Positions 5,855-7,348 of a DNA stretch of 7,348 nt are shown here, piece after piece. How positions within the stretch are numbered: the first letter of the stretch is position 1; every line of letters begins with the position of its first letter. A model generated the notes under the pieces. It was not told where the DNA came from. It searched no databases and saw nothing but the letters and a program-made list of their open reading frames with translations. Position numbers and translations under genes: made by a program. Source of the stretch: an uncultured Flavobacteriia bacterium (GTDB taxonomy: Bacteria > Bacteroidota > Bacteroidia > Flavobacteriales > Flavobacteriaceae); contig CAMLRV010000107.1 in assembly GCA_946482495.1 (NCBI GenBank), forward strand, positions 1 to 7,348. The letters are read 5' to 3'.

Positions 5855-7147
5855 TTATCTTTTTTCTTCGTATTTCTCTCTATATCTTTGATATAATTCT
5901 GTTTGGTGACTTTCTAAACTAATTTGTCTTCCATCAATAAAAGCCTGAGATAATTTATTCGTTCTCATATCTAAAGCATCACCTTCAGAAATAAATAAGG
6001 TTGCGCTTTTTCCAGCTTCTAATGTACCGTATTTCGCATCAATTCCTAAAATTTTTGCGGTGTTGGAAGTGATTAATTTCAACGCGTCTTCTTTATTCAT
6101 TCCCCAAGCAGCACAAGTTCCTGCATAAAAAGGTATGTTTCTTGTTTGCATACGTTCCATATCACCAGAATTTTCTAAACCGACAACAATTCCTTTATCC
6201 GTTAAGATTTTAGCAATTTTGTATGGTAAATTCACATCTTCATCTTCTGAATTTGGTACATCGTGAATTCTTCTTAATAAAACTGAAACATTATTTTCTT
6301 TTAGTAAATCGGCAATTTTATGTGCATTATAACCACCAACTATTACTAATTTTTTAATATTGTTTTTCTTTTTGAATAAGATAATATCCGTAATTTCTTT
6401 TTCACCGTTGGCATTTACATATAAGGTTTTATCTCCATTTTGTAAACCATTCATAGCTTCATAAGGAATGTCTTTTACTTTTTTGTCTGAATTCAAAAAG
6501 CCTAAAGATTGATCAAAAAATAACTGAATGGCTTTGGTTTGTTCGTCATATTTTTTGTTAGGCTCAATTCCACCAGGTTCTGCCCACCAGCCTAATTTAG
6601 TATAGCTACTTGGCCAACGCATATGAATTCCGTCATTTTCCCTTACGATAGCATCTTCCCAATTCCAAGCATCTAATTGTACAACAGAAGAAGTTCCAGA
6701 AATTCTTCCACCACGAGGTGTAATTTGTGCTAACAACACACCATTTGGTCTTGCCGATTCGGTAATTTTTGATTCGGTATTGTATGCGATAATGCTACGA
6801 ATATGCGGATTGAATTCTCCAATTTCACTTTCGTCATCAGAAGCACGAACTGCATCCACTTCCACTAATCCTAAAGTTGAATTTGGAGCAATGAAACCTG
6901 GATAAATATGTTTTCCATTTGCATCAATAACAATATCATGTTTCGCTGGACGTGCTAAAGTTCCGTCTGCAACCGTCATTATTTTTCCATCAATAATAGA
7001 AATCAAACTATTTTCTTGAATTTTTCCATTGCCTAAATGTGCTGTTCCACCCATAATTAAAATGGATTTGGTTTGCTTTGGCGCTGGTGTTTGTTGTGCA
7101 AAACTTACTAGTGAAGTTAATGCTAATATATATGTTAGTTTTTTCAT
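5855..7147 (-). CDS. Secreted amidohydrolase-like protein lacking the HxH metal motif
   Basis: This 430-residue protein belongs to the amidohydrolase superfamily, imidazolonepropionase-like branch, as found in Bacteroidota. It starts with a clear signal peptide (MKKLTYILALTSLVSFAQ, probable cleavage after residue 18), so it is exported. The beta-sandwich segments are recognisable at residues 28-80 (ILIMGGTAHLGNG, IIDGKIMTV) and 372-410 (YGTLEAGKSATLFI, then FIDGRQI). The barrel begins with YPGFIAPNSTLGL at 82-94: a classical amidohydrolase has PGFIDxHxH here, so both histidines are replaced (Asn89 and Thr91). A GGYNAHKIADLL segment keeps His276, RRIHDVPNSEDED (292-304) is conserved in this branch, and the usual late acidic ligand region reads ENSGDMERMQTRNIPFYAG (325-343). 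An NWEDA segment (162-166) and PRGGRISGTSSVVQLDAW (144-161) are typical of this subfamily. It may bind metal differently or be non-catalytic; the substrate is unknown. The ATG overlaps the upstream stop codon by one base, and a strong terminator follows. Confidence 0.9.
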   Translation of the reverse strand: MKKLTYILALTSLVSFAQQTPAPKQTKSILIMGGTAHLGNGKIQENSLISIIDGKIMTVADGTLARPAKHDIVIDANGKHIYPGFIAPNSTLGLVEVDAVRASDDESEIGEFNPHIRSIIAYNTESKITESARPNGVLLAQITPRGGRISGTSSVVQLDAWNWEDAIVRENDGIHMRWPSSYTKLGWWAEPGGIEPNKKYDEQTKAIQLFFDQSLGFLNSDKKVKDIPYEAMNGLQNGDKTLYVNANGEKEITDIILFKKKNNIKKLVIVGGYNAHKIADLLKENNVSVLLRRIHDVPNSEDEDVNLPYKIAKILTDKGIVVGLENSGDMERMQTRNIPFYAGTCAAWGMNKEDALKLITSNTAKILGIDAKYGTLEAGKSATLFISEGDALDMRTNKLSQAFIDGRQISLESHQTELYQRYREKYEEKR

Positions 7148-7348
7148 TAGTTATTGTATTTAGCGTGAAATACTCTACATTTTTCACCAAGTGTATCACA
7201 ATGATAATGACCTGTAGATTTTTTCTTTGGTTCCTGAGTTTTTAAACCTTTGTTTTTCGCGTCAAGCATTAAATTAATTAATTCATTTCTTTCTTTTTGA
7301 ACCAATTCATTTTTAGCATTTTCTTGTTCGATATCGAAGAAAACAATT
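7147..7348 (-). CDS. Unrecognised protein, C-terminal 66 residues with Cys/His-rich tail (5' end beyond window)
   Basis: One frame stays open from the window edge to a TAA at 7149-7147, whereas the other two minus-strand frames are interrupted. The visible part is highly charged and probably helical (from IVFFDIEQENAKNELV to about LINLMLDAKNKG), followed by a Lys-rich linker (EPKKKS). It then ends in a compact tail HYHCDTLGEKCRVFHAKYNN, which contains the spacing HxHC-x6-C-x3-H, a plausible zinc- or other metal-binding site. I do not recognise the family from this fragment, and the start lies outside the window. The stop and the amidohydrolase start form TAATG, a one-base overlap typical of translational coupling, so the two proteins are probably made together. 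The frame is supported by its being open and by the exact junction, not by homology. Confidence 0.72.
   Translation of the reverse strand, partial: IVFFDIEQENAKNELVQKERNELINLMLDAKNKGLKTQEPKKKSTGHYHCDTLGEKCRVFHAKYNN

Noticed and set aside
7008..7199. 63-residue minus-strand ORF overlapping the start of the amidohydrolase
   Set aside because: It depends on a GTG start and runs out of frame across the signal-peptide region of a well-supported gene; the frame open to the window edge, ending at 7147, explains the upstream part better.

Overview
The window is an AT-rich stretch of chromosome from a member of the Bacteroidota, most likely Flavobacteriaceae (Flavobacterium or a close relative). The grounds are the protein style (RelA/SpoT, Fur-like and amidohydrolase sequences of flavobacterial type, signal peptides ending in FSQ or FAQ), the absence of Shine-Dalgarno sequences with A-rich tracts before starts instead, and matches to the Bacteroidota promoter elements TTTG (-33) and TAnnTTTG (-7). 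All seven genes lie on the minus strand, so transcription runs from high to low coordinates. It reads as an ordinary core-genome region: I see no insertion sequence, CRISPR array, tRNA or rRNA, phage gene or defence system, and no gene-free stretch longer than 300 bases.

Read in the direction of transcription: (1) 7147-7348 is the C-terminal end of an unrecognised protein with a Cys/His-rich tail. Its stop codon overlaps the start of (2) a secreted amidohydrolase-like protein (5855-7147) that lacks the HxH metal motif. A strong intrinsic terminator at 5811-5848 ends this unit. (3) A SpoU/TrmH-family RNA 2'-O-methyltransferase (4966-5754) follows, with its own candidate promoter. (4) A secreted serine hydrolase of the beta-lactamase/class C family (3345-4874) comes next and is closed by a second strong terminator at 3308-3338. 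(5) A bifunctional RelA/SpoT-type (p)ppGpp synthetase/hydrolase (1044-3260), (6) a Fur-family regulator (533-970) and (7) the N-terminal part of adenylosuccinate synthase purA (1-477, running off the window) form a head-to-tail run with short gaps and no clear terminator between them.

The rel-fur-purA run is the most coherent functional group: Rel makes and degrades (p)ppGpp from GTP/GDP, PurA uses GTP to commit IMP to AMP and is a known (p)ppGpp target in other bacteria, and the Fur-like protein between them is a likely metal- or stress-responsive regulator. The other genes are housekeeping or cell-envelope enzymes without an obvious shared pathway.

The less ordinary signals are mostly between genes. 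Three spacers carry short-period degenerate repeats (an agttagaag array at 1008-1039, a composite at 4901-4965, and a period-8 array at 5761-5792), and the period-8 array contains a perfect -7 promoter motif. In two places the -33 TTTG of the next gene's candidate promoter coincides with the 3' end of the preceding terminator. Two start codons needed correction: rel is better started at the ATG at 3260 than at a TTG six bases upstream, and the serine hydrolase starts at 4874, not at 4964.
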